Shown here piece by piece: positions 18,835 to 27,324 of a DNA stretch of 64,000 nucleotides (its first letter is position 1; the number at the start of each line of letters is the position of its first letter). The position numbers and the translations under genes are program-made. Under the pieces are notes generated by a model. That model made no database searches, had not been told where the DNA came from, and saw nothing but the letters and a program-made list of their open reading frames with translations. Origin of the DNA: Martinezella tropici (lineage in GTDB: Bacteria > Pseudomonadota > Alphaproteobacteria > Rhizobiales > Rhizobiaceae); NCBI GenBank assembly GCA_000799755.1, contig JUHI01000001.1:124001-188000 (forward strand). The letters are read 5' to 3'.

Positions 18835-20148
18835 ATGGCGTTTGCGACCGGGACGTTCGGTAACTTCAATTCGCGCTCCGGCTACGCCTCGCGATCAAAA
18901 AAATCCTTCAACATCCGTCCCAGCACCCTGGCAACCGGGGTTGCGGTGGCGGCTTTCGCCTGGGTCGCTGCGACCCTGATAACGACGCAGTCGATGGTGC
19001 TGTCGCTTCCAGGCGCGGGAACATCGGCGGACGGCTTCCTGGTGCCGCGCGCATCGGCATTCATCGTTCCGCAAAATCCGGCGATGCGCCCCGCCCGCTT
19101 CGCCAGCCAGACGAATTCGCTTCACGGACAAAGCCGCTTCGGCAGCGCCGCCGAGGCGGAGGTTCGAACGAAAGCCGACAGCACGGATGGGGTTCGCCTG
19201 CAACTGGCCTACGCGCTTGCACAGCAGACCTCCGAGATGAAGCAGGCGCAGGATGCGGCGGCAAGCATCAAGAGCGGCCGCGTCGAAGTGGCCGCAGCGC
19301 CGCCGGAGCGGGTCGATCATCTCCGCAAGGTGATCGCCATAAACTTCGCAACAGCCGTGCAATCGTTCAACCAGGCGAAATACATGGCCGCTCTTATGCC
19401 GGCTGCAGGCCCGGTCAAGGCGACCGAAGAGCCCGTGGCAGTCGCCTCGTTAGCGCCCGAAATAAGCCTGCCCACCATTATTGAAGCCAGGCCGGTGCCT
19501 GCCAAGGACGCGGACATTGCCGTCGCCGAAGCAGTTCTGAATGTCATTCCGATGGCGCGCCCTGCCCGCGAAACGGTCGTGCAGCGCGCGAGTGCCACAA
19601 GCGCTATCGCCAAGGCAACCGGCAACGATGCCAGCACGACCCAGCCGCCGTCGCGTCTGATGGCCTATGCCGATCCGGACGATAGTTCCGTTCGCAAGAC
19701 CAAGCCGTTCATCAACCCGTTTGCTGCGATCAGCCCCGGTGCGGGCACGGCGATCTACGATATCGAGGCAAAGACGGTCTATCTGCCGAGCGGCGAGCGC
19801 CTTGAGGCTCATTCTGGCCTCGGCCACATGCGAGATAATCCCCGCTATGTCGACCGGAAGAACACCGGCCCGACGCCGCCTGAAACCTATAACCTGACCT
19901 ATAGGGAAAGCCTGTTCCATGGCGTACAGGCTCTGCGCCTGACACCGGCAAACGGTGCCCGCGTCTATGGCCGCGATGGCTTGCTGGCGCACACGTACAT
20001 GCTCAGAGGCGGTCGTGGCGAATCGAATGGCTGCGTGGTCTTCAAGGATTACAACCGCTTCCTGGCTGCCTTCAGACGCGGTGAAATCAAGCGCCTGAAA
20101 GTCGTCTCGCGGGTGTCGTCGGCGGCAAGCGTCGCCTCCTCGCGCTAG
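18835..20148 (+). CDS. Membrane-anchored DUF2778 (L,D-transpeptidase-like) protein
   Basis: The protein has ~437 residues. A single transmembrane segment lies near residues 28-50 (GVAVAAFAWVAATLI). A long Ala/Pro-rich linker follows, then a C-terminal DUF2778 domain (~residues 295-430). That domain has LEAHSGLG and RGESNGCVVF, a His/Cys pattern like L,D-transpeptidases and the Tlde1 effectors. It may act on peptidoglycan in the periplasm. The start is uncertain: ATGs at 18727, 18823 and 18835 are all in frame and none has a strong ribosome site. 18835 (MAFATGTFGN) best fits a short cytoplasmic tail. No T6SS genes are nearby, so a cell-wall role is more likely than an effector. Confidence 0.75.
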   Translation: MAFATGTFGNFNSRSGYASRSKKSFNIRPSTLATGVAVAAFAWVAATLITTQSMVLSLPGAGTSADGFLVPRASAFIVPQNPAMRPARFASQTNSLHGQSRFGSAAEAEVRTKADSTDGVRLQLAYALAQQTSEMKQAQDAAASIKSGRVEVAAAPPERVDHLRKVIAINFATAVQSFNQAKYMAALMPAAGPVKATEEPVAVASLAPEISLPTIIEARPVPAKDADIAVAEAVLNVIPMARPARETVVQRASATSAIAKATGNDASTTQPPSRLMAYADPDDSSVRKTKPFINPFAAISPGAGTAIYDIEAKTVYLPSGERLEAHSGLGHMRDNPRYVDRKNTGPTPPETYNLTYRESLFHGVQALRLTPANGARVYGRDGLLAHTYMLRGGRGESNGCVVFKDYNRFLAAFRRGEIKRLKVVSRVSSAASVASSR

Positions 20149-20233
20149 AACCTTTTGTCGTCACGCCATTCCTGACGGAAAATCGCTCCGTACTTTCCCG
20201 CAACTGCCCTGAAGGATCGAGGCGCCATGCGCC

Positions 20234-21337
20234 TCAATCTCTAACCACGATCGACGTCTGGCGCGGCAGTTCACCATAGAAGCCGCGCCAATTGGCAATC
20301 GCGAAGCCGAAGACCACCAGCGCACCGCCTTGATGCGCCAGAGCGAGGTCCAGCGGCACATGCAGCAGCAGCGTCGAAATGCCGAGGATTGCCTGGATCA
20401 GCACGAGCACGAACAGCACGACGGAACGGCGCGCATGCGTCGTCTGCGGGGCCGCGCGCAGCGAGACGATCATGTTGATGGCAACGACGATGAAGATCGC
20501 GTAGGCGCCGAGGCGATGGACGAACTGGACCGTCTTCGGATTCTCGAAGAAATTGATCCAGGCCGGCGATTGTATGAAAAGATCGCTCGGCACAACGGCG
20601 CCATCCATCAGCGGCCAGGTATTGTAGCTGAGACCGGCGTCGAGACCTGCGACGAGAGCGCCGAGATAGATCTGGAACAGCGCCATGAAAGCGATCAAGC
20701 CGGCGAGTTTCGCCGAATAGCGTGTCGGCGGCGGTTCGTTCGAATGTGGCGACAGGGCACGCATGAACCACATGCAGGCGGCAAAGATCAGACAGGCAGT
20801 CACAAGATGGGTGGCAAGGCGGTACTGGCTGACGTCCGTGCGCGCTTCCAGGCCTGAGGAGACCATCCACCAGCCGATCGCGCCCTGGAGACCTCCCAGC
20901 AGGAAAATGCCCGCCAAGGGCAGCCAGAGCTTGCGCTCGACGCGGCCCGTCAGGACGAAGAACAGCAGCGGCACGCCGAAGATGACGCCGATGGTGCGGG
21001 CAAGCAGACGATGCGCCCATTCCCACCAGAAGATGCCCTTGAACTCCTCGACCGTCATGTCCTTGTTCATGATCTGGAATTGCGGAATGCGCTTGTAGAG
21101 ATCGAACTCGTCCTGCCACTCCTGCGCATTCAACGGCGGGATGACGCCGTGGATCGGCTGCCATTGCGTGATCGACAGGCCGGAATTGGTGAGGCGCGTG
21201 GCGCCGCCCACCAGCACGAGGCCGAAGAGAACCAGAAGCACGCAGGCAAGCCAGATGCGGATGGCGCGGCGATTTCGGTCCTGACGAGCCACTTCCTTCA
21301 AAATAGCCTGTTCGGTCGTAAAATTAGTGGCAGCCAT
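20234..21337 (-). CDS. ctaA: Haem A synthase (COX15/CtaA)
   Basis: This inner-membrane enzyme oxidises haem O to haem A for cytochrome aa3 oxidase. The 367-residue protein has eight hydrophobic segments. Conserved blocks include GGATRLTNSGLSITQWQP, WEWAHRLLAR with a haem-ligand His, and QYRLATHLVTAC. A 7-bp hairpin (20219-20235) overlaps the stop. The start at 21337 (MAATNFTTEQ) has GGGAGAAG upstream. It diverges from the DUF2842 gene. Confidence 0.95.
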   Translation of the reverse strand: MAATNFTTEQAILKEVARQDRNRRAIRIWLACVLLVLFGLVLVGGATRLTNSGLSITQWQPIHGVIPPLNAQEWQDEFDLYKRIPQFQIMNKDMTVEEFKGIFWWEWAHRLLARTIGVIFGVPLLFFVLTGRVERKLWLPLAGIFLLGGLQGAIGWWMVSSGLEARTDVSQYRLATHLVTACLIFAACMWFMRALSPHSNEPPPTRYSAKLAGLIAFMALFQIYLGALVAGLDAGLSYNTWPLMDGAVVPSDLFIQSPAWINFFENPKTVQFVHRLGAYAIFIVVAINMIVSLRAAPQTTHARRSVVLFVLVLIQAILGISTLLLHVPLDLALAHQGGALVVFGFAIANWRGFYGELPRQTSIVVRD

Positions 21338-21449
21338 GGCTTCTCCCTTCGATCAGGCTGTTGATTTGCCCGATAGGGCCGTGCAAAACAAGTCCCGGGA
21401 GTTTGCGGCATGCCGTCGCGGCATGTCGTTATAATGAGGAGAAAACCCC

Positions 21450-21659
21450 GTGCCCCTTCGCCTGCGCAAATTCATTGGCATGATCCTGCTCGTGCTGCTG
21501 GTTGCAATCTATGCGATCGTTGCCATGATCGTTGCAGTGCGAACGCTTGCAGATCAACCCGGCTGGGTGCATTTCCTGTATTTCTTTTTCAGCGGCATCA
21601 TCTGGGTATTGCCGGCGATGGGCATCATCAAGTGGATGGCCGGACCACGCCCGCAATGA
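21450..21659 (+). CDS. DUF2842 small membrane protein
   Basis: The 69-residue protein has two transmembrane segments (about residues 8-30 and 41-60) and the PGWVHFLYFFFSGIIWVLPA block typical of DUF2842. It starts with GTG at 21450, preceded by AGGAGA. The family is restricted to alphaproteobacteria and has no known role. It faces ctaA head to head, a pairing that may hint at a link with respiration. Confidence 0.85.
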   Translation: MPLRLRKFIGMILLVLLVAIYAIVAMIVAVRTLADQPGWVHFLYFFFSGIIWVLPAMGIIKWMAGPRPQ

Positions 21660-21791
21660 GGGCTTCCGCGGCGCGATTTACACAAGACTAACCCTGATAC
21701 CGCCTTATCCGGCGCGAATGTCCCATATTAAGCCAAAATAAGCCGTTTCGCGCCAGACTGTGCTCGAATGCCGCCACAGCGGAGAGATCGG

Positions 21792-23057
21792 ATGCAGACC
21801 CAGACGCGAGACATCACCCGCATCGCCGCCGAAGCTGCGGATGAACGCACCGCGCCCATCGGGCTGCCACGTAACGCCTCCGATCAACTAAGGGTCGAAA
21901 TCTTCGACAGAATGGCACCGCTCGAAGCCGCATGGCGGGCGCTGGAACAGGACGATCTCTCCTCGCTGCACCAGAGTTACGACTGGTGTGCCGCCTGGGC
22001 GGAGAATTTCGAACGTCCTCTCGTCATCGTCCGCGGCTCCATCGGAGACGAAACCGCCTTCATACTGCCGCTTGAGATCATCCGCAGCCGCGGAATAAGG
22101 CGAGCCGAATTCATCGGAGGCCATCACAACAATATCAATACCGGCCTGTTTTCGCCCCGATTCCTGGCAAGCGGAAGGCTAGCGCCCCTTCAGGCAAACG
22201 CGATTGCGGCTGCTCTGCGCGGCAAGGCCGACGTCGTTATCCTGCGCAATATCCCGCTCGAATGGCGCGGCCGCGAAAGCCCGCTTGCATCGCTGACCTC
22301 GATCGAAAACCAGAACCATGCCTTTCAGATGCCGTTTCTCGGCAGTTTCGAAACAAGTCTGAAGCAGGTGAATGCCAAGCGCCGGCGCAAGAAGTTCAAG
22401 CATCAAAGCAGAATTCTCGATGCCAAAGGCGGCTATGAGCATGTGATCGCGGACGGCGAGGAGCAGCGCGCCCTTCTCGATCTTTTCTTCCGGCAGAAAG
22501 CGATCCGCTTCAAGGAAGCCGGTTTGCCCAACGCCTTCAAGGACGCCCGGATCAAGGCGGCGCTCTACGCGATGCTAGACCGGCGCGAACCGGGCAGTCG
22601 CGATGCGACGCTGCAGATGCATGCCCTGCGGCTGAAGGGCGAGCATCAAGGCCATATTCCGGCAATCGCCGCGCTGTCGCGCAAGGGAGACCACGTCATC
22701 TGCCAGTTTGCTTCCATCGATGAAGCTCTGGTCGCGGAGGCAAGCCCAGGCGAATTGCTGTTCTGGCTGATGATCGAACGACTGCATCGCGAAGGCGTCG
22801 CTCTTTTCGATTTCGGCATCGGCAACCAGACCTACAAGCGATCCTGGTGCCCGATGGAAACGGTGCAACACGATCTGTTCTTGCCGATCTCGGGCTTGGG
22901 CCATCTGGCGGCAATGACGCAACGGGGCATCACGCGCACCAAGACCGCGATCAAGTCCAATCGAAAGCTCTATTCCTTCATCCAGCGACTGCGGGCGCGC
23001 CAAGGCGGCGACACAGCAACGGCGGACACTGGCGACGGTGGCGGGGACGGCGATTGA
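21792..23057 (+). CDS. CelD/BcsL-type GNAT acetyltransferase
   Basis: The 421-residue cytoplasmic protein has the two-lobe GNAT/FemAB-like layout of the CelD family. It has an N-terminal SLHQSYDWCAAWAE block, a basic linker (NAKRRRKKFKHQ), and a C-terminal lobe ending in FDFGIGNQTYKRSWCP. Relatives are found in cellulose and capsule loci, where they probably modify sugars or lipid-linked intermediates. The ATG at 21792 has GGAGAG upstream. The gene is convergent with the co-polymerase gene, with stops adjacent. A polysaccharide-modifying role is inferred from context. Confidence 0.8.
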   Translation: MQTQTRDITRIAAEAADERTAPIGLPRNASDQLRVEIFDRMAPLEAAWRALEQDDLSSLHQSYDWCAAWAENFERPLVIVRGSIGDETAFILPLEIIRSRGIRRAEFIGGHHNNINTGLFSPRFLASGRLAPLQANAIAAALRGKADVVILRNIPLEWRGRESPLASLTSIENQNHAFQMPFLGSFETSLKQVNAKRRRKKFKHQSRILDAKGGYEHVIADGEEQRALLDLFFRQKAIRFKEAGLPNAFKDARIKAALYAMLDRREPGSRDATLQMHALRLKGEHQGHIPAIAALSRKGDHVICQFASIDEALVAEASPGELLFWLMIERLHREGVALFDFGIGNQTYKRSWCPMETVQHDLFLPISGLGHLAAMTQRGITRTKTAIKSNRKLYSFIQRLRARQGGDTATADTGDGGGDGD

Positions 23058-25322
23058 TCAAGCTGCGTCGCGACGCGTATCCGGATCGTGCTCCTCGCGC
23101 CAGCCGGACATCAGGATGATGTGCTCATAGCCTGCCTTCTGGAATTCCGTCATGGCTGCGACGAACTGGGTCTCATCCGGCTCCGGCATCGACAGGACGA
23201 TCTCGGTGTCCTTGCTGCGCGTCAACCGCGCGACGCCGGAGACCTCGGCCGCGCCACATTCGACAAGCACGATGTCATAGGCCGAACCGAGCGCATCGAG
23301 GATCAGCGACAGGCGGTCGGCACCGCGCATCGCGCGGGCAAGATCGCTCATGCCCTGCGGCACGAGATGGGCATCCGACAGGCGATCCGGATGGATCGTA
23401 TCCGCAAAGGCTGCCTCGCCGCATAGCAGGTCGGTGACGCCGGGGAGCTCATCATGCTCGGCCATAAGCCGAGAGGGACATCCGGTGCCGGTCATGTCGA
23501 CCAGCACGATGCGGCTTCCCGCATCGGCAATGGTTCGAGCCAGCATGACGGTTGCCGTCGAACCATTGTCACCGGTCGGAGATATGGCGATGGCCAACCG
23601 CGAGCCGCTGTCGATCAGATAGTCAGCGACGGACTGGATGGAGAAATCCTCATCTTCCTCTTCCGCATGAACAGGATGCTCGGCTTCATGCTCCGCAGCG
23701 ATGGCATTCTCGGTAGCGGTTGCGGCGGCAGGCGCAATTGCAGCCTCCGAAACAATTGTAGCGGCCGCGACAGGAGGCTCCTCTGCCGGAACCGAGAGCA
23801 TGCTTGCCGGCGCCTCGACATTGATGGCCTGGGCAACAGTCCGAACCGGAGCCGGCTCGCTGACGGGTTGAGCGCGCTCTGCTGCACCCGGTACGGCGTC
23901 CTCCTTGCGGGAAGTTCCGACCGGGCGCAGTGCGCGTCCGCTGAACAACTCCGCGAGCATGATGACAATGGCAGTGAGGATGAAGGTGGCAAGCGTGGCG
24001 ACGACGACGATCGGGCCAACTTTCGGGAAAGACGGATCGACCGGCTCGACGGCCGTTGACACGATACGTGCATCGGCAGGGCTGGAATTCTTGTCGACAC
24101 GGGAGGCCGCCTCGCGATAGCGGGCGAGATAGGTTTCGAGCAATTGCCGCTCGGCGGTGGCTTCACGCTCCAGCGCATTGAGGCCGACTTCGTCCTCCCC
24201 TGCCCGGGCGCTGTCGGCCTTCAGGGTGTTCGATTGCGCCAGGAGCTGCTGCTCGCGCAGCTGCGCGACCTTGGTCTCGTTCTCTATGCTTGCCAGAATC
24301 CTCTGGGTCTCGCGGTCGATCTGCTGGCGAATATCGGCGAGCTGTGCCCGCAGGCTCTTCAGCCGCGGATGCCCATCCATCAATGTCGTCGACAGATCCG
24401 AAATCTGCGACTCCAGGCTCGACTGGGTCGCCTTCAGCCGCTGGATGGTCTGCGACCCCGCGACATCGGCGAGCGTATCGGTGGAACGGCCACTGGACAA
24501 CGCGCTGCGCACCGCCTGCGCCCGAGCCTCGGCATTGGCTCTGTCACCACGAACCTGCGCCAGCTGTGTGGAGATATCCGCGAGCTGCTGCGTGGCGAAA
24601 TTGTTGTTCTGGCTGGTCTGGAGAAGGCCGTTGGCGGAGCGGTAGTCCGCGACCTTCTTTTCAGCCTCGCTGACCTTATCGCGCAGCTTGGCGATCTCCG
24701 GCTCGAGCCAGCGCGTCGCCTCGCTGTTGGAATCAAGCTTGGCGCCGCTCTGCATGGACAGATACACCTGCGCCATGGCGTTCGGCACGCTGGCGGCCAG
24801 ATCCGGGTTGCGGGAGGTGAAGCTGATGCCGATCACGCGCGAGCTGTTGATCTGATAGACCTGCAGCCGGCTGTTGAAGGCGTCCAGCATCCGCTCTTCC
24901 GGGGCCTTGTCGGCGACCGCCCGCTTAAGATGCAGCTTGATCAGAATATCCGAGAGCGCGGAGTCGTTGTTGCCGGCGGCAAATTCAGGGCGGTCGTAGA
25001 GCTTGAGATTGGTGATGACCTGCTTGACCAGATCCGCCGACTGCAATATCTGCACCTGGCTGGCAATATTCAATTCGTCCAGCAATGGGCCGGCGCCGGC
25101 GTCATTCCCGGATGTCGTTGCCGCAAAGGCCGGCGCGCGCTGTTCGATCAGGATGCGAGCCTCGCTACGATATTCCGGCGACATCACCTTGGCAATCGCA
25201 AATGCCGCACACGCGCCAACCAGCGTGATGGCAATGACGCGCACCCGCCGTTGCCACACCGCGCGAAAGAGCTGAGCGAGATCGATGTCCACATCCTGCT
25301 GGGTGTTGTTGACACCGGACAT
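23058..25322 (-). CDS. Wzc/ExoP-like polysaccharide co-polymerase with degenerate kinase domain
   Basis: This inner-membrane protein should control chain length and export of a surface polysaccharide. An N-terminal Wzz domain lies at ~10-100, with a transmembrane segment near 28-50. Long coiled coils span ~195-430 and a second transmembrane segment lies near 455. A Pro/Ala/Glu-rich linker follows, then a C-terminal BY-kinase-like fold (~590-754). In that fold the Walker A lysine is missing (SPTGDNGSTAT), Walker A' keeps its Asp (VLVDMTGTG), Walker B is altered (DIVLVECGA) and there is no tyrosine cluster at the end. It is therefore probably not an active kinase. The ATG at 25322 (MSGVNN) follows GGAG. 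It diverges from the Wza-like gene. Confidence 0.9.
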   Translation of the reverse strand: MSGVNNTQQDVDIDLAQLFRAVWQRRVRVIAITLVGACAAFAIAKVMSPEYRSEARILIEQRAPAFAATTSGNDAGAGPLLDELNIASQVQILQSADLVKQVITNLKLYDRPEFAAGNNDSALSDILIKLHLKRAVADKAPEERMLDAFNSRLQVYQINSSRVIGISFTSRNPDLAASVPNAMAQVYLSMQSGAKLDSNSEATRWLEPEIAKLRDKVSEAEKKVADYRSANGLLQTSQNNNFATQQLADISTQLAQVRGDRANAEARAQAVRSALSSGRSTDTLADVAGSQTIQRLKATQSSLESQISDLSTTLMDGHPRLKSLRAQLADIRQQIDRETQRILASIENETKVAQLREQQLLAQSNTLKADSARAGEDEVGLNALEREATAERQLLETYLARYREAASRVDKNSSPADARIVSTAVEPVDPSFPKVGPIVVVATLATFILTAIVIMLAELFSGRALRPVGTSRKEDAVPGAAERAQPVSEPAPVRTVAQAINVEAPASMLSVPAEEPPVAAATIVSEAAIAPAAATATENAIAAEHEAEHPVHAEEEDEDFSIQSVADYLIDSGSRLAIAISPTGDNGSTATVMLARTIADAGSRIVLVDMTGTGCPSRLMAEHDELPGVTDLLCGEAAFADTIHPDRLSDAHLVPQGMSDLARAMRGADRLSLILDALGSAYDIVLVECGAAEVSGVARLTRSKDTEIVLSMPEPDETQFVAAMTEFQKAGYEHIILMSGWREEHDPDTRRDAA

Positions 25323-25455
25323 AGGCAAAAACTCCATAATAGAAAGCCAAAATTAAGCGTAAACGACTATGGTAACCCAAGCGTTAATAGTATTTCGCCA
25401 GCATTATTTTTGGCATCGCTAATTTTTTCCTGGAATTTCCTTTGCTATTTACCGA

Positions 25456-25471
25456 CCGTTAACCCTAACGG
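25456..25471. promoter_or_regulatory. Inverted repeat in the divergent polysaccharide promoter region
   Basis: CCGTTA-ACCC-TAACGG, a perfect 6-bp inverted repeat, lies 44 bases before the Wza-like gene in the 192-base AT-rich divergent spacer (25323-25514). It could be an operator. The TTAACCCTAA core partly resembles CtrA-type TTAA sites, but the spacing does not fit well. Confidence 0.35.
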
Positions 25472-25514
25472 ATTGATAACGACGCTAGTCTTTTCCCTTT
25501 CTAATGAGCGCGAA

Positions 25515-26090
25515 ATGCCCTTCGCAAAGTCAAAGATTGTCCTTGCACTCGGCATGGCTGCCGTGAGCGCCGCGCTCACCGGCTGCAACACCTATCAGCC
25601 GGCGCCCAAAGCCTTCAGCGAAGCCACGATCCAGCCCTATACGCTTGACAGCGGCGACCGCTTGCGCGTGACGGTGTTCGACCAGACCGGGCTGACCAAT
25701 ACCTATACGGTTGATCAGGCCGGCTACATTGCCTTCCCATTGATCGGTCAGGTCGCTGCCCGCGGCCGGACCCTGCAGCAGCTTTCCGGCCAGATCGCGC
25801 AGAAGCTTCGGCAGGGATATATCCGCGACCCCGACGTCACCATAGACATCGACCGTTATCGCTCGGTCTATATCATGGGTGAAGTCGGGCAGCCCGGCCA
25901 ATATTCCTACGTGCCGGGCATGACGGTCCAGAACGCGATCGCTGTTGCGGGCGGCTTCAGCAGCAGAGCCAACCAATCCAATGCCGATGTCACCCGCAAG
26001 ATCAACGGTCATGTCATGACGGGACGGGTCGGCATTTCCGATCCGGTACTGGCAGGCGACACCATCTACGTCAGAGAGCGGTTGTTCTAA
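25515..26090 (+). CDS. Wza-like polysaccharide export lipoprotein
   Basis: The 191-residue OPX protein has a lipoprotein signal with lipobox LTGC (Cys near residue 24). A Poly_export domain (SGDRLRVTVFDQTGLTNTY ...) is followed by a SLBB domain (VYIMGEVGQPGQYSYVPG). It is short like holdfast/ExoF-type members and lacks the C-terminal helix of Wza, so it may need a separate outer-membrane pore. The ATG at 25515 starts MPFAKSK; the frame stays open for ~1.4 kb upstream, but that part is a shadow of the co-polymerase. It heads a five-gene forward operon. Confidence 0.9.
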   Translation: MPFAKSKIVLALGMAAVSAALTGCNTYQPAPKAFSEATIQPYTLDSGDRLRVTVFDQTGLTNTYTVDQAGYIAFPLIGQVAARGRTLQQLSGQIAQKLRQGYIRDPDVTIDIDRYRSVYIMGEVGQPGQYSYVPGMTVQNAIAVAGGFSSRANQSNADVTRKINGHVMTGRVGISDPVLAGDTIYVRERLF

Positions 26091-26102
26091 CCGCGTCCGC
26101 TC

Positions 26103-27248
26103 ATGGCCAGACCACTTCGTATCCTTCACTGCTTCAGATCGCCGGTCGGCGGAGTCTTCCGTCATGTCCGGGATTTGGCGGAGGAACAGAGCAAGGCAGG
26201 CCACGAGGTCGGTATTCTTTGCGACAGCCTGACGGGCGGCGCGCATGAGGATCGTCTGTTCGACGATATCGCGCCCTTCTTGGCGCTCGGCATCATCCGC
26301 CTGCCGATCCGGCGGCAAATCACCCTTTGGGATGTCGGTACTCTCTGGAGCAGTTACAAGGAAATCAAGAGTTTGCGGCCGGATGTGCTGCACGGGCATG
26401 GCGCCAAAGGCGGCCTGCTTGCGCGCGTTCTCGGCTCAATCCTGCGGGTCAACAGGTATCGCGTAGCCCGCCTCTATACAGCGCATGGCGGAAGCCTGCA
26501 TTTCCCGCGCCGTTCGCTCCAGGGTATGCTGGTGCATAGCCTGGAACGGATGCTGGAGTTTCTGACCGACGGCCTGATCTTCATTTGCGATTTCGAACGC
26601 CGCACCTATGAACGCAAGATCGGCAAGCCGCGTACCCGCTCGATGATGATCTACAATGGCATCAGCGAAAGGGATTTCCGAACCGTGCCGACGCGATCAG
26701 ACTCCGTGCATTTCGTCTATATCGGCATGCTCCGGGACCTCAAAGGTCCCGATCTGTTTGTGGACGCTTTTGCAAGAACGGAACGACGGATCGGCAGGCC
26801 GCTCTCGGCACTGATGATCGGCGACGGACCGGACAGGGACAAATATCACCGGATGATGGTCGAACGCGGCCTTGGCCATCGTATTGGCATGTTGCCCGCC
26901 ATGCGCGTGCAGGAAGCCTTTACTGTGTCGCAGAACGTCATCGTTCCCTCGCGCGCCGAGGCGATGCCCTATATCGTTCTGGAGGCGCTCGCCGCCGGAA
27001 AGACCGTCATCGCCTCCCGCGTCGGCGGCGTTGCGGAAGCGCTCGGCGAAAACAGCCCTGCCCTCGCCAAGCCGGAGGATGCCGACGATCTCTCGCGCAT
27101 CATGGCCGAAGCGATCACGGAGCTTCACTGGGGCGCGCGCAACATGCCAGATATAGGGACGATCCGGTCCAATTTTTCCGCCTCGGTCATGGCACGGGAT
27201 ACTTTGCAGCTGTATCAAAATATACTTGGCCTGGACAACGACGGTTAG
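26103..27248 (+). CDS. GT4 glycosyltransferase
   Basis: The 381-residue GT-B enzyme should add a sugar to the lipid-linked polysaccharide precursor on the cytoplasmic side. The N-terminal RILHCFRSPVGGVFRHVRDL acceptor lobe and the donor motif SRAEAMPYIVLEALAAG (E-x7-E) are intact. The gap to the Wza-like gene is 12 bases. Sugar donor and linkage are unknown. Confidence 0.9.
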   Translation: MARPLRILHCFRSPVGGVFRHVRDLAEEQSKAGHEVGILCDSLTGGAHEDRLFDDIAPFLALGIIRLPIRRQITLWDVGTLWSSYKEIKSLRPDVLHGHGAKGGLLARVLGSILRVNRYRVARLYTAHGGSLHFPRRSLQGMLVHSLERMLEFLTDGLIFICDFERRTYERKIGKPRTRSMMIYNGISERDFRTVPTRSDSVHFVYIGMLRDLKGPDLFVDAFARTERRIGRPLSALMIGDGPDRDKYHRMMVERGLGHRIGMLPAMRVQEAFTVSQNVIVPSRAEAMPYIVLEALAAGKTVIASRVGGVAEALGENSPALAKPEDADDLSRIMAEAITELHWGARNMPDIGTIRSNFSASVMARDTLQLYQNILGLDNDG

Positions 27249-27324
27249 AATACCAGCAAGTGTTGTAAGTGTTTCTTAGCTGATTTCTGATAGCCATTTT
27301 CCGGTAACGACCGGATAAATTGCC

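Noticed and set aside
24144..25514. Long 5' extension of the Wza-like gene
   Set aside because: The extra ~457 codons mirror the co-polymerase on the other strand; the lipoprotein signal at 25515 marks the true start.
25323..25514. CtrA binding site in the divergent polysaccharide promoter
   Set aside because: TTAA-like elements occur, but the spacing does not match TTAA-N7-TTAA; only the 6-bp inverted repeat is kept as a candidate.
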